Assembly (NCBI GenBank): GCA_020205615.1
Contig: CM035171.1
Location: forward strand, 12,366,625-12,430,624
Length of the DNA stretch: 64,000 bases
Direction of reading: 5' to 3'
Source: Panax quinquefolius
Taxonomy: Eukaryota > Streptophyta > Magnoliopsida > Apiales > Araliaceae
This document shows, piece after piece, positions 46,531 to 59,599 of the stretch. Below the pieces are notes generated by a model. That model was given only the letters and a program-made list of their open reading frames with translations, was not told the origin of the DNA and made no database searches. Both the position numbers and the translations under genes were made by a program. How positions within the stretch are numbered: position 1 is the first letter of the stretch; each line of letters starts with the position of its first letter.

Positions 46531-49500
46531 ATGGCGGTGTTTGAGAATGTCGTTGAGAATATTAACAATGGAAATGAGAACGTGAGAGCTCTGACTCACC
46601 AACGAGGAGAACGTCAACAGTCGGGCAATGTTCCTCCTGTGAACAACACCATGGAGCGAGATGATGAGCGAGGGATGTTTAGAAGTTTTTTGCGATTCAT
46701 GCAAAATCGAATTTGAGGGAGACTTCGTGTTCAAAATACAGGAGGAAATGATAGCAATTCACGGTTGTCCTGACAAGCGAGTTCAAAGAGTTGGGACCAC
46801 GTAGAATTTAAGGAGCCGGATCCGATCATGGCGGAAACATGGGTCAAACAAATTACCAAGATATTCGATGTCTTGGGATGCACGGAGGAACATAAGGTTC
46901 CATTCGCCACCTTTATGTTCCGTGGCGAGGCAGACTCTTCGGTGGTGAGATACGTGAAGCGTACCATCCAAACCGCTTCGGCGTATGTCTTGGGAGACGT
47001 TTGAGAGACTATTTAATGACAAATACTTTCACGAAAGTGTTCGTCGTATACGAAGGAAGTGGAGTTCATCGATTAGAGCAAAACAACATGACGGTGTCTC
47101 AATGCGAGGCAAAGTTTGCGAGTTATCGGTTTTCACCTCATTTGGTGGAGAATGAGGAACGTATGACGCGGATGTTTCTTAGAGGTTTGAAACCCGGCAT
47201 ACGTCGAAGATCTCATTTCTCATAAACTTTCTCTTTATTCGGATGTTGTAAACAGGCTCAATTATTAGAAATGAGATAAGTTGAAATACAGTCAACCGAG
47301 GACCATAACCGAGGATCGTACTCGGAGATAGCGATTAATAGAATAATGATAACTGCGGAAAGAAAAGCAGACGGACGAAATGGTAACCACTCGGTGGTAA
47401 TCATAGTCGTGAAAATGTAAGAAGCGAGTCGGAGGAGATTTTAAAAGAGGAGATTTAACAACGACTATGTGAAGACGCAGCGGTCTTAAGCATCAATCGG
47501 TTCTAAGGGAGGAGAACGACCACCGGTCATATCTTTACAAATGCGAAAAAGAGGGACATATCAGGTCAAACGCCCTGACAACAGATTCAAGGTATGCTAT
47601 AGTTGTGGAAAGGAAGGACATATCGCTTCGAGATTGTCTGCAGTAGCGAAACCTAGTTCAATGAGGACGGTGACTCAAAAGATCGTCCCGTAAGTCAAAG
47701 TCAACGATTAGGGAAGAAGCGTTTGTTGTGATGGTAAGTCATAATGCGAGAACCCAAACGAGGTGATCACGGGTAAGCTATTTATAAATTCTTGCGAAGT
47801 TTATACCTTACTAGAATCTGGTACTACCCATTCATTTATCTCTCCTTCTTGTGCTCAACGTTTAAACTTGACTCAGGAGAAATTAGACTTTGACTTTATC
47901 TGTGGAAACTCCGTTAGGAGAAACTTTCATCACATCCACCGTTTATAAATTTTGTTTGATTCAAGTTGGCACCATCACCTTACCGTTGACCTTATCTCTT
48001 TAAAGATACTTGCTTTTGATGTGATTTTAGGGATTGATTGGTTAACTACTCATCATGCCAAAATTGATTGTTTTCGTAAGGTTGTTAGTTTTCATATTCC
48101 TAACCAACTGTTTATGCGAATTCAAGCAACTAAACCATTAAAATCAATCATCGTCATATCTAATCATAAAGCTATTCGTTTATTGAAAAGCGGATGTCAA
48201 GCTTTCTTAGCCCATGTTATGGATTTGAATAAAGACACGTCAAATTTGAATAATATTCCGTTGTTATTGGACTTTCCCGACGTATTTCTGAAGAACTTCC
48301 CTGCCTACCCCGAACGTGAAGTTGAATTCTTTATTGATCTTGAACTCGCACAAAGCCCATTTCTAAAACCCCATATCGAATGGCTCCTATTGAACTTGAG
48401 GAGTTAAAGGTCCAACTACGAGAATTGTTGGACATCGGTTTCATTCGTCCTAATACATCTCCTCGGGTGCTGCTCTGCTTTTTCGTAATAAAGAAGAAAG
48501 ACGGGAGTATGTGACTTTGTATTGACTATCGAGAATTGAACCATGTCACCATCAAGAATAGGTATCCTCTACCTCGTATTGATGACTTGTTTGACCGATT
48601 CACGAGGGGCACAATTCTTTTCAAAAATCGATCTTAGCTTCGGATATCATCAAATGAAGATTAGAACGAGGATATTCAAAGACCGCCTTGAAACTCGGTA
48701 TGGGCATTATGAATTCTTAGTCATGTCTTTCGGACTAACTAATGCTCCTGCGGCTTTCATGGATATGATGAACCGAGTATTCAAGGAATATTTGGATCGG
48801 GTTCGTTGTTGTCTTTATTGATGACATCCTTATATATTCCAAAAGTCGTGAAGATCATGAGCACCATTTGAAGTTTGGTACTCGAAAGGCTTCGTGAAAA
48901 CCAACTATATGCCAAATTGAAGAAATGCGAGTTCGGCTTGAGAAGTAACATTTCTTGGGCATGTGGTGTCAAAACATGGAGTATCTGTTGATCCGTGAAG
49001 ATTGAAGCAATACAAAGTTGGGAACAACCAAGTCGGTGGTCAAGTACGTAACTTTTTGGGCTTATTTGGTTATTATCGGAGATTCGTGGAAGGGTTTTCT
49101 CGAATTGCTTCTCCATTAACTCATTAACTCAAGGAAGGATACAAAATTCGTTTGGAATGAAGAATGCGAGAAGAGTTTCCAAGAGCTTTAGAGGAGACTT
49201 ATTTGACTGCTCTTACAATACCATCTGGTTCGGATGGATTTGTTATCTCACAAATGATGCTTCGAAAAGGGTTAGGATGTGTTCTCATGCAACGTGGAAA
49301 GTCATATAGCCTATGCCTTGCGACATGACTTTTAAAGAGTATGAGAGGAATTATCCTACTCATGATCTAGAGTTAGCGTGCCCGATCGTTCAATAAAGAT
49401 ATGGAGGCACTTATCTATATGGGGAGAAAGTGGAGATATATTCGGACCATAAAAGCCTTAAATATTTCTTCACTCAAAAGAACTCAACATCGGCAAATGA

Positions 49501-51100
49501 CGTTGGCTCGAACTATTGAAGACTACGACCACACTATTCAATACCATCACGAAAAGCGAACGTGGTAATGGCGCGTTGAGTAGAAGATCATATCACGGGG
49601 AGCGAGTGCGATGATGTCAAGTATACGCGTAGAGCCAACTTTAATAGAAAAAGTTAAGGTTGCTCGAGCCCCAGGCAGAGCTTATCGCGTATGAAGAAGA
49701 AAGTACAAGAAGGAGCTATTCCTGGCGAGAATTGATGAAGAAGGAATACTTGAGTCCACTCTAGACTTTGTGTTCTAACGACTCACGATTTGAAGTACAA
49801 GATTATGATGGAGGCACACAATACACCATTTGCAATCCATCCTGGAAGTACTAAAATGTATCGTGATCTTGACATACATTTTGGTGGAACAATATGAAGA
49901 GAGAGATTGCAAAGTTTATCTCAATGTGTTTAACTTGTCGGCGTGTAAAGGCGAACATCTAGTACCTAAGGGTCCGTTGCAACCACTTGAGATTCCGGAA
50001 TGGAAGTGGGAACACATTACCATGGATTTCGCTACGGGTCTTCCTACGGTTTCTCAAGGCATCAATGCTATTTGGGTTATTATTGATAGATTAACCAAGT
50101 CTGCTCATTTCTTGCCGTCTGGAGACTTATTCACTTGAACGTCTTGCTAGTATATACGTAAATGAGATTGTGAGGTTGCATGGCATGCACAGATCCATAG
50201 TTTTGGATCGTGACCCAAGATTCACTTCAAGATTTTGGGTTAGCTTGCAAAAAGCTATGGGCACAGTTTACGATTTAGTTAAGCATACCATCCCCAAACG
50301 GACGGACAATCGAGAGGACTATTCAAACTCTTGAAGATTTATTAAGACTACGTGTCCTAGACTTCAAGGCGGTTAGGATAAGTATTTACCATTGGTGGAA
50401 TTCTCCTACAACAACAGATTATCGAGCAAGTATAGGTGTGGCTCCATTGAAGCATTATATGGACGAAAATGTCGTTCTCCAATATGTTGGGATGAGGTGG
50501 GTGAAGCTTGACATTGTTGGGACCCGAGTTAAATGCGTATGACTACCTAAAAGATCCAAATGATTCGACAACGTATACAAACGGCACAAGATCGACAAAA
50601 GAGTTATGCGGATCTTCATCGAAAGGGCGTGGAATTTAATGTAGGGGATCATGTATTGTTATTCGAGTTGCTTCCATAGAAGGGGAGTTACAAGATTTGG
50701 GAAGAGAGGAAAGCTCGATCCACGATTTATTGGTCCATTTCAAATTCTTGACCAGAGTAGGAAATGTAGCCTATAGACTTGCGTTACCTCAAAGTATGTC
50801 TACGTGTTCATAATGTGTTTCACATATACGTACTTCGTAAATATGTGAAAGACCCAACCACGTTATTGAGTTAGAACCCATTTGAGATATAGTAAAGACT
50901 TAACGTATGAGGAGGTACACATCAAGATCTTGGATAGGAAGGAGCATGTCCCTACTGCATGAAAGGTCATACCACAAGTTAAAGTTTTGTGGAGGAATCA
51001 TGCTATAGAGGAAATGACACAGGGAATTAGAAAGCGGAAATGAAAGCGAGGTATCCTCATCTTTTGAAACACTGTGTACGTCGTCGATTTCGAGGATGAA
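46531..51100 (+). pseudogene. E3 gag-pol, decayed
   Basis: Gag starts at ATG 46531. The second zinc knuckle CYSCGKEGHIAS is at about 47594. In the protease, ESGTTHSFIS is at 47815-47845, where the catalytic Asp reads Glu. The protease tail ILGIDWLTTHHAK is at 48018. RT covers 48380-48840 ([32 protein letters not shown]), with IDDILIYS just after a frame change at 48800. RNase H lies at 49220-49600. Integrase includes TMDFATGLPTVSQGIN at 50020-50066. The C-terminal tail is at 50640-51090. The catalytic-Glu region of integrase (around 50310) is out of frame by one base. The product is not functional as read. Confidence 0.9.
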
Positions 51101-51105
51101 ATTTC

Positions 51106-51118
51106 ATAAGGAGGAGGT
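51106..51118 (+). other. Polypurine tract before the middle LTR
   Basis: AAGGAGGAGGT directly before TGTAAGACC at 51119. Confidence 0.78.
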
Positions 51119-52428
51119 TGTAAGACCCGAAATTTTTTAAATAAAAGGAATTTCCTTTATTTAATATTTTGAAATAGTAAGGGTTGATTTGATTAATGTG
51201 GATAGTTAGGGGTAAAATCATGAAATATTTTAAAATAAGCAGTGGTTATAAAATATTCATTGTTGTCGGGGAATATTCGTTTGGTCGTGGAATATTCGTC
51301 TTATCGGGAATATTAAATACGACGGCGCGACCGTGTGTGCCCATGTGAGCGATTGGATGAGAAAAACGACAAATATAAGTTGTTTAAAAATAACGGCGTA
51401 GTTATTCACAGATTATCTTGTTGGAATACCCGTTGGTTAAAATACGATGTCTACGCGGGTTGCATGAAGAAGCACCGGTATTGCCGCGTAATTGTTGAAT
51501 TATTGATCTTTACGTGAAGGCACTACTCGATAATTTTCACGATGAATTCTTTATTCAATATTTTATTTTATTGATTCAATAATTCTTTGCGTTGATATTT
51601 TATATTATTCTTTGTTCAATAATTGTCACTTGCACATTATCTCCATTATCGGATCAATAATTCATATTAATTCAATAATATTATTAGATAGCATTATTGG
51701 CAATGTCTGAAAGTTACATCGAGGAGAGGTTTGGTCACCTAATTGCGCGGCCAAGAAGAGAAATCCTTATCGAAAAGCCCCTCTTCCTCGAAACTACGGC
51801 ACGGTTGTCATAATTGTGATTACGTAATATTATTTGTGAATAATTAATTATTTGTAATATCTTTGGCTGTAGTCACGAAGATGAATATGTGATTCGGATA
51901 TATATTGATTGATGTTACAGGGATAAAAGATAGAGCGATGAACTTTTAAATTCATACGTGGAAGATAGTAGTTTCATTCTCTCTTAACTCTTCTAATGAA
52001 TTATTATTTCACTGCGAATATTGATCCGAAACTTGTTGTCTATCAGATTCTATTAAATTTTTCCTGTTGAAGACTAACGATAATTTGTTGTATATTATCT
52101 TAGTCATAATATTCTTTTTGAGCTAGTTGAGCTCACCCTTTTCCTTTTTGTTCCATTCTTCTCGGGGAGGCGAGAATATAAGCGAGATGCAGTCGGGGTA
52201 TGGAATGAAGGTTTTAGAAAGGATTGTTTAGTAGTCCTCACCATTTTGTAAAATAATGTATCAATAAATGTGATGAGGATTTATTTGAGTATAAATATTG
52301 TCTGAAGATAATATTTGTATTTAAACTCACAGCTTCTTCATGTTGTAATAATAAAGTTGTAGTTGTTTACGTACCATGTATTGACAACTCGAGAATGGGT
52401 GATGTATACCTATTTTGGGGGCGTCACG
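51119..52428 (+). repeat. Middle LTR, short form (1310 bp)
   Basis: Matches the long LTR at both ends but lacks its centre. The text goes from TAATTAATTATT straight to TGTAATATCTTTGGC (51848-51866), missing about 1.3 kb that includes the TATA box and most of the hairpin units. It serves both as 3' LTR of E3 and 5' LTR of E4. Confidence 0.9.
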
Positions 52429-52601
52429 GTTGGTATCGAGCTTAGGGATATGATCTCCATGGCGGAGATCGAGGAATAGAACTAGGAAGGGAGACGAGTA
52501 AATCCTTCGCTAGTGTGTCCTACCTAAGCTTATTTGTTAGTTGAGTCAAGATATAAGGGATATTATGTGATATATTGATTTCCTTAATTAACCCTTGTTT
52601 T

Positions 52602-55600
52602 ATGGCGGTGTTGAGAATGTCGAATGAGAATATTAACAATGGAAATGAGAACGTGGAGCCGCTTTGACTTTTCACCAACGAGGAGAACGTCTGAACAGTG
52701 TGCAATGTTCCTCCCGTGAACAACACCATGGAGCGAGATGATGAACGAGGGATGTTTAGAAGTTTTTCGCTCATGCAAAATCGAACGAGGAGACTCGTGT
52801 TCAAAATACTGAGGAGAAATGATAGCAATTCACGTGTTGTCACAATGACGATTCAAAGAGTGGGACCACCGAATTTAAGGGAAAGCCGGATCCGATCATG
52901 CCATGGAAACATGGGTCAAACAAATTACCAAGATATTCGATGTCTTGGGATGCGGAGAACATAAGGTTCCATTCGCCACCTTTATGTTCCGTGCATGAGG
53001 CGAACATCATCGGTGGGAGTCTCAGTAAGCGTACCCATCCACCGCACTCAAAGCATGTCTTGGGAGACGTTTCAGAGACTATTTAATGACAAATACTTTC
53101 CGAAAGTGTTACGCTATATGAAGGAAGTGGAGTTCATCGACAGAGAGCAAAACAACACGAGCGGTGTCTCAATCACGAGGCAAAGTTTGCGAGTTATCCG
53201 AGTTTTGCACCTCATTTGGTGGAGAATGAGGAACGTATGACGCGGATGTTTCTTAGAGGTTTTGAAACGGCAGATACGCCGAAGATCTCATTTCTCATAA
53301 ACTTTCTCTTTATTCGATATGTTGTAAAATGTGGCTCAATTATTAGAAATGAGAGATAACGAGTACGGTCAACCGAGGACCATAACCGAGGATCGTACCG
53401 AGATAGCAGCTTAATAGAATAATGATAACTGCGGAGAAAAGAAACAGACGACGAAATGGTAACCACTCGGTGGTAATCATAGTCGTGAAAAAGTAAGAAG
53501 CGAGTCGAGAGGAGATTTTAAAGAGGAGATTTAACAACGACTATGTGAAGACAGCGGTCTTGCATCAATCGGTTCTAAGGAGGAGAACGACCACCGGTCG
53601 TATGCTACAAATGCGAAAAAGAGGACATATCGATCAAACCGCCCACAACAGTTCAAGGTATGCTATAGTTGTGGAAAGGAAGGACATATCGCTTCGAGAT
53701 TATGCAGAATAAACCTAGTTCAATGGGGCGGTGACTCAAAAGATCGTCCCGTAAGTCAAAGTCAACGATTCCGGAAGAAGCGTTTGTTGTATTGACCGGT
53801 CATAATCGAGAAACCCAAACGAGGTGATCACGGGTAAGCTATTTATAAATTCTTATGAAGTTTATACCTTACTAGATCCGGGTACTACCCATTCATTTAT
53901 CTCTCCTTCTTGTGCTCAACGTTTAAACTTGACTCGGAGAAATTAGACTTTGACCTATCTGTGGAAACTCCGTTAGAGAAACTTTCATCACATCCACTTG
54001 CTTATAAATTTTGTTTGATTCAAGTTGGCACCATCACCTTACTGTTGACCTTATCTCTTTAAAGATACTTGCTTTTGATGTGATTTTAGGGATTGATTGG
54101 TTAACTACTCATCATCATGCCAAAATTGATTGTTTTCGTAAGGTTGTTAGTTTTCATATTCCTAACCAACCCGTGTATGCAATTCAAGCAACTAAACCAT
54201 TAAAATCAATCACCGTCATATCTAATCATAAAGCTATTCGTTTATTGAAAAAGCGGATGTCGAGCTTTCTTAGCCCATGTTATGGATTTGAATAAAGACA
54301 CGCCAAATTTGAATAATATTCCTTGTTATTGACTTTCTGACGTATTTCAAGAACTTCCGGTCTACCCCGAACGTGAAGTTGAATTCTTTATTGATCTTGA
54401 ACTCGGTACAAAGCCCATTTCTAAAACCCCATATCGAATGGCTCCTATTGAACTTCAGAGTTAAAGGTCCAACTACGAGAATTGTTGGACATCGGTTTCA
54501 TTCGGCCCCAGTACATCTCCTCGGGGTGCTCCTGCTTTATTCGTAAAGAAGAAAGACGGGAGTATGTGACTTTGTATTGACTATCGGAATTGAACCATGT
54601 CACCATCAAGAATAGGTATCCTCACCTCGTATTGATGACTTGTTTGACCAAATTGGAAAGGCACAATTCTTTTCAAAAATCGATCTTCGCTCGGATATCA
54701 TCAAATGAAGATTAGAATCGAGGATATTCCAAAGACGCGCTTGAACTTCGGTATGGGCATTATGAATTCTTAGTCATGTCTTTTTTGGACTAACTAATGC
54801 TCCTACGGCTTTCATGGATATGATGAACCGAGTATTCAAGGAATATTTGGATCGGTTCGTTGTTGTCTTTATTGATGACATCCTTATATATTCCAAAAGT
54901 CGTGAAGATCATGAGCACCATTTGAAGTTTCGGTACTCCAAAGGCTTCGTGAAAACCAACTATATGCCAAATTGAAGAAATGCGAGTTCGGCTTGAGGAA
55001 GTAACATTTCTTGGGCATGTGGTGTCAAAACATGGAGTATCTGTTGATCCGTGAAGATTGAAGCAATACAAAAGTTGGGAGCAACCGAAGTCGGTGGATC
55101 AAGTACGTAACTTTTTGGGCTTAATTTGGTTATTATCGGAGATTCGTGGAAGGGTTTTCTCGAATTGCTTCTCCATTAACTCAGCTAACTCGGAAGGATA
55201 CAAAATTCGTTTGGAATGAAGAATGCGAGAAGAGTTTCCAAGAGCTTTAGAGGAGACTTATTTGACTGCTTCTAACAATACCATCCGGTTCTTGATGGAT
55301 TTGTTATCTGCCGATGCTTCAGTGCAAAGGTTAGGATGTGTTCTCATGCAACGTGGGAAAGTCATAGCCTATGCCTTGCGACAACTTAAAGAGTATGAGA
55401 GGAATTATCCTACTCATGATCTAGAGTTAGGGCGCAATCGTTTAAGGCTTAAAGATATGGAGGCACTATCTATATGGGAGAAAGTGGAGATATATTCGCA
55501 CCATAAAAGCCTTAAATATTTCTTCACTCAAAAGAACTCAACATGCGCAAATGACGCTGGCTCGAACTATTGAAAGACTACGACCACACTATTCAATACC

Positions 55601-57165
55601 ATCCCGAAAAGCGAACGTGGTAGAATTTAATGCGTTGAGTGAGAAGATCATATCGCGGAACGAAAAGCGATGATGTCAAGTATACGCACAGAGCCAACTT
55701 TAATAGAAAAGTTAAGGTTGCTCAAGCCACCGAATCTTGAGCTTATGCGTATGAAGAAGAAAGTACAAGAAGGAGCTATTCCTAAGGCGAGAATTGATGA
55801 AGAAGGAATACTTGAGTCCACTCTGACTTTGTGGTTCCTAACGACTGATTTGAAGTACAAGATTATGATGGAGGCACACAATACACCATTTGCAATCCAT
55901 CCTCGAAGTACTAAAATGTATCGTGATCTTCTACATACATTTTGGTGGAACAATATGAAGAGAGAGATTGCAAAGTTTATCTCAATGTGTTTAACTTGTC
56001 AACGTGTAAAGGCGGAGCATCTAGTACCTAAGGGTCCGCTGCAACCACTTGAGATTCCTGAATGGAAGTGGGAACACATTACCATGGATTTCGCTTCTGG
56101 GTCTTCCTACGGTTTCTCAAGGCATCAATGCTATTTGGGTTATTATTGATAGATTAACCAAGTCTCCGCTTTCATTTCTTGCCGATCTGGAGACTTATTC
56201 ACTTGAACGCCTTGCTAGTATATGTACGTAAATGAGATTGTGAGGTCAGACGGCATGCTGTATCCATAGTTTTGGATCGTGACCCAAGATTCACTTCAAG
56301 ATTTTGGGTTAGCTTGCAAAAAAGCTATGGGCACGGATTTGCGATTTAGTTCGGCATACCATCCCCAAACAGACGGACAATCGAGAGAGGACTATTCAAA
56401 CTCTTGAAGATTTATTAAGACTCATGTCCTGAGACTTCAAGGGCGCTTGGGATAAGTATTTACCATTGGTGGAATTCTCCTACAACAACAGCTTATCGAG
56501 CAAGTATAGGTGTGGCTCCATTCAAGCATTATATGGACGAAAATGTCGTTCTCCAATATGTTGGGATGAGGTGGGTGAAGCAACATTGTTGGGGACCCGA
56601 GTTAGTAATGTATACTACCTAAAAGATCCAAATGATTCGACAACGATACAAAGCGGCACAAGATCGACAAAAGAGTTATGCGGATCTTCATCGAAAGGAC
56701 GTGGAATTTAATGTAGGGGATCATGTATTGTTACGAGTTGCTCCCGTAGAAGGGAGTTACAAGATTTGGGAAGAGAGGAAAGCTCAATCCACGATTTATC
56801 GGTCCATTTCAAATTCTTGACCGAGTAGGAAATGTAGCCTATAGACTTGCGTTACCTCCGAGTATGTCTCGTGTTCATAATGTGTTTCATATATCTGCAT
56901 TTCTTAAAATATGTGAAAGACCAACCACGCTATCGAGTTAGAACCCGGACGAGATAGCCAAGACTTAACGTATGTATGAGGAGGTACCGCCAAGATCTCT
57001 TGGATAGGAAGGAGCATGTCCTACGCTAAGAAAGGTCATACCACAAGTTAAAGTTTTGTGGAGGAATCATGCTATAGAGGAAATGACCAGGAATTAGAAA
57101 GCGGAAATGAAAGCGAGGTATCCTCATCTTTTCAAACACCAGTACGACGCCAATTTCGAGGATGA
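52602..57165 (+). pseudogene. E4 gag-pol, decayed
   Basis: Gag ATG at 52602. Second knuckle CYSCGKEGHIASRL at about 53659. In the protease, DPGTTHSFIS at 53875 (DSG reads DPG) and ILGIDWLTTHH at 54078. RT covers 54450-55000, with [13 protein letters not shown] readable at 54857-54896. RNase H covers 55300-55660. The integrase stretch 55670-56149 contains the HHCC end CLTCQRVKAEH and TMDFAS. The rest of integrase and the tail are at 56149-57165. Almost collinear with E3, with independent indels. Confidence 0.9.
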
Positions 57166-57185
57166 AATTTCATAAGGAGGGAGGT

Positions 57186-58519
57186 TGTAAAGACCCTAAA
57201 TTTTTTTAAATAAAAGGAATTTCCTTTATTTAATATTTTGAAATAGTAAGGTTGATTTGATTAATGTGGATAGTTAGGGTAAAATACGCAAATATTTTAA
57301 AATAAGCAAGTGGTTTATAAAATATTCATTGTTGTCGTGAATATTCGTTTGGTCGTGGAATATTCGTATCATCGGGAATATTAAATTTACGACCAAGTAA
57401 ATGGCGTGTATGTGGCCCATAACGAAAGCGATTGGATGAGAAAACGACAAATATAAGTTGTTTAAAAATAACAGGCGTAGTTATTCACAGATTAATCTTG
57501 TTGGAATACCCGTTGGTTAAAATACTGATGTCTGCGTGGCATGCTGCGATGATTTGCGTATTGTTGCATGTAATTGTTGAATTATTGATCTTTACGTAGA
57601 AGGCACTACTCAATAATTTTCACAATGAAGTCTTCGCTCAATATTTTATTTTATTGATTCAATAATTGCTTGCGTTGATATTTTATATTATTCATTGCTC
57701 AATAATTGTCACCGCATATTATCTCCATTATCGGATCAATAATTCATATTAATTCAATAATATTATTAGATAAAGATTATTGGCAATGTCTAGAAAGTTC
57801 TCATCAAGGAGAGGTTTGGTCACCTAATTGCATACCGAAGAAGGAGAAATCCTTATCTGAAGCCCCTCTTCCTCGAACTACTGGTTGTCATAATTGTGAT
57901 TCCGTAATATTATTTGTGAATAATTAATTATTTGTAATATCTTTGGCCTGTAGTGCAAAGATGAATATGTGATTCCAGATATATATTGATTGATGTTACA
58001 GGGATAAAAGATAGACGATGAACTTTTAAATTCATACGTGGAAGATAGTAGTTTGCATTCTCTACTTAACTCTTCTAATGAATTATTATTTCCGCTGCGA
58101 ATATTGATTTAAAATTTGTTGTCTATTGTATTCTATTAGATTTTTCCTCGTTGAAGACTAACGATAATTTGTTGTATATTATCTTAGTCATAATATTCTT
58201 TATTGAAAGCTAGTTGAGCTCACCCTTTTCCTTTTTGTTCCATTTTTCTCGTGGAGGCGAGAATATAAGAAAGTACGCAGCCTGGGGTAATGGAATGAAG
58301 GTTTTAGAAAAGGATTGTTTAGTAGTCCTCACCATTTTTGAAAAATAATGTATCAATAAATGTGATGAGGATTTATTTGAGTATAAATATTGTCTGAAGA
58401 TAATATTTGTATTTAAACTCACAGCTTTCTTGTTGTAATAATAAAGTTGTAGTTGTTTACACGTACCATGTATTGACAACTCGAAATGGGTGATGTATAC
58501 CTATTTTGGGGGCGTCACA
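57186..58519 (+). repeat. E4 3' LTR, short form (1334 bp)
   Basis: TGTAAAGACCC to GGGGGCGTCACA. It has the same internal deletion junction as the middle LTR (57928-57945) and one perfect hairpin unit at 57939-57962. The purine tract AAGGAGGGAGG is at about 57174-57184. Confidence 0.9.
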
Positions 58520-59579
58520 ATAGATGAGAATGTGATATTCCGGCGTAATAATAAAGATGTAATAATAGAAACAATAAAGAAATGGAATAATGTAAGTTCT
58601 CTTCTTGAATACAAAAGAATAATATCCTCACCGTAAAATAATACTTGATATAAGAGTAGTGAAAGCAAGTAAAACTTTTCTTCTATCTCTATATAGTCTC
58701 TCTCTATAGTTTATCTCTCTAGAGTTCAAAGTGAATTCGTAAGAAAATAATGAAGGAATGAGCTTCTATTTATAGAAAATGGAATGCATAAGAATTCAAT
58801 CCATGAAACTATCCGATTGATTTACTTTAATCTGACGGTCCATATTTAAAGAAAAATCTTTTAAATAAAATATAATATATTCTATTTATATAAAAGATTC
58901 TTACTATGCAAACACTATGCAAGCACTATGCAAACACTATGCATAATAAAATATAATATATTCTATTTATAGAATAATTTTAATAAAGTATTATGTTTTA
59001 TATAAAAGATTTTATTATGCATAATAGAATATAATATATTCTATTTATAGAATAACTTTAATAAAGTATTCTGCTTTATATAAAAAAGATGTTTCTATTT
59101 TATTACTTAATAAAACAAAACTTCTAAATCAACAATAATTGAATCAAATAATGTGAGATACTACGCAAAGAACTATCAGTAGCAATAATTGAACAAAACC
59201 GAGTGACTTCTCACATAAATATCAATAATCAATACTTTGTAATGTTACTATGCAACAACGCCAGACATCGCATTTACTTTTACTACCGAGTAGTTCAACA
59301 ATGATCAACCAGAAAACTCAATAAAATATTTTTGTCGCTTTCTCGATCCGACAATAATTCCGTTATTGGGGTCCACTAATGATTGTGTCATCGCATTTAA
59401 TATTTCCTCGCTTAAAACGAATATTCCCCACCAATCGAATATAATATGACAACTTGCATACTTTGCAAAATTTATAAATATTACCCATAACTATAATATT
59501 ATCTCAAATTCACACCATAATATAAAAATAATTATTTCGAGAAAATTAATTCTTTATTCATAAAATCTGGGGTTTCACA
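58520..59579 (-). repeat. E5 3' LTR, proximal half
   Basis: Minus strand: starts TGTGAAACCCC at 59579. Near 58525-58650 it carries the text AGATGAGAATGTGATATTCC and GAAATGGAATAATGTAAG that matches 63765 to about 63890 in the 5' LTR. Joined to 42355-43703 it makes one LTR of about 2.4 kb. It contains ATAATATATTCTATTTATA repeats (58870-59050) and a run of four CACTATGCAA-like units at 58913-58941. Confidence 0.85.
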
Positions 59580-59593
59580 ATCTCCCCTCCTTA
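59580..59593 (-). other. E5 polypurine tract
   Basis: TAAGGAGGGGAGAT on the minus strand, directly before the LTR start. Confidence 0.78.
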
Positions 59594-59599
59594 TGGAAT

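Larger units (their letters stand above)
43704..58519 (+). mobile_element. Tandem gypsy array LTR-INT-LTR-INT-LTR (E3 and E4)
   Basis: Three LTRs in the same direction (43704-46357, 51119-52428, 57186-58519) enclose two nearly identical internal regions (46358-51118 and 52429-57185). The outer flanks are ATAGG (43699-43703) and ATAGA (58520-58524), a 5-bp duplication with one mismatch inside the E5 LTR, so the array behaves as one insertion enlarged by recombination. It is the same family as E1 but a different subfamily at the LTR start (AAATTTTTTTAAATAAAAGG). All frames contain indels. Confidence 0.88.
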
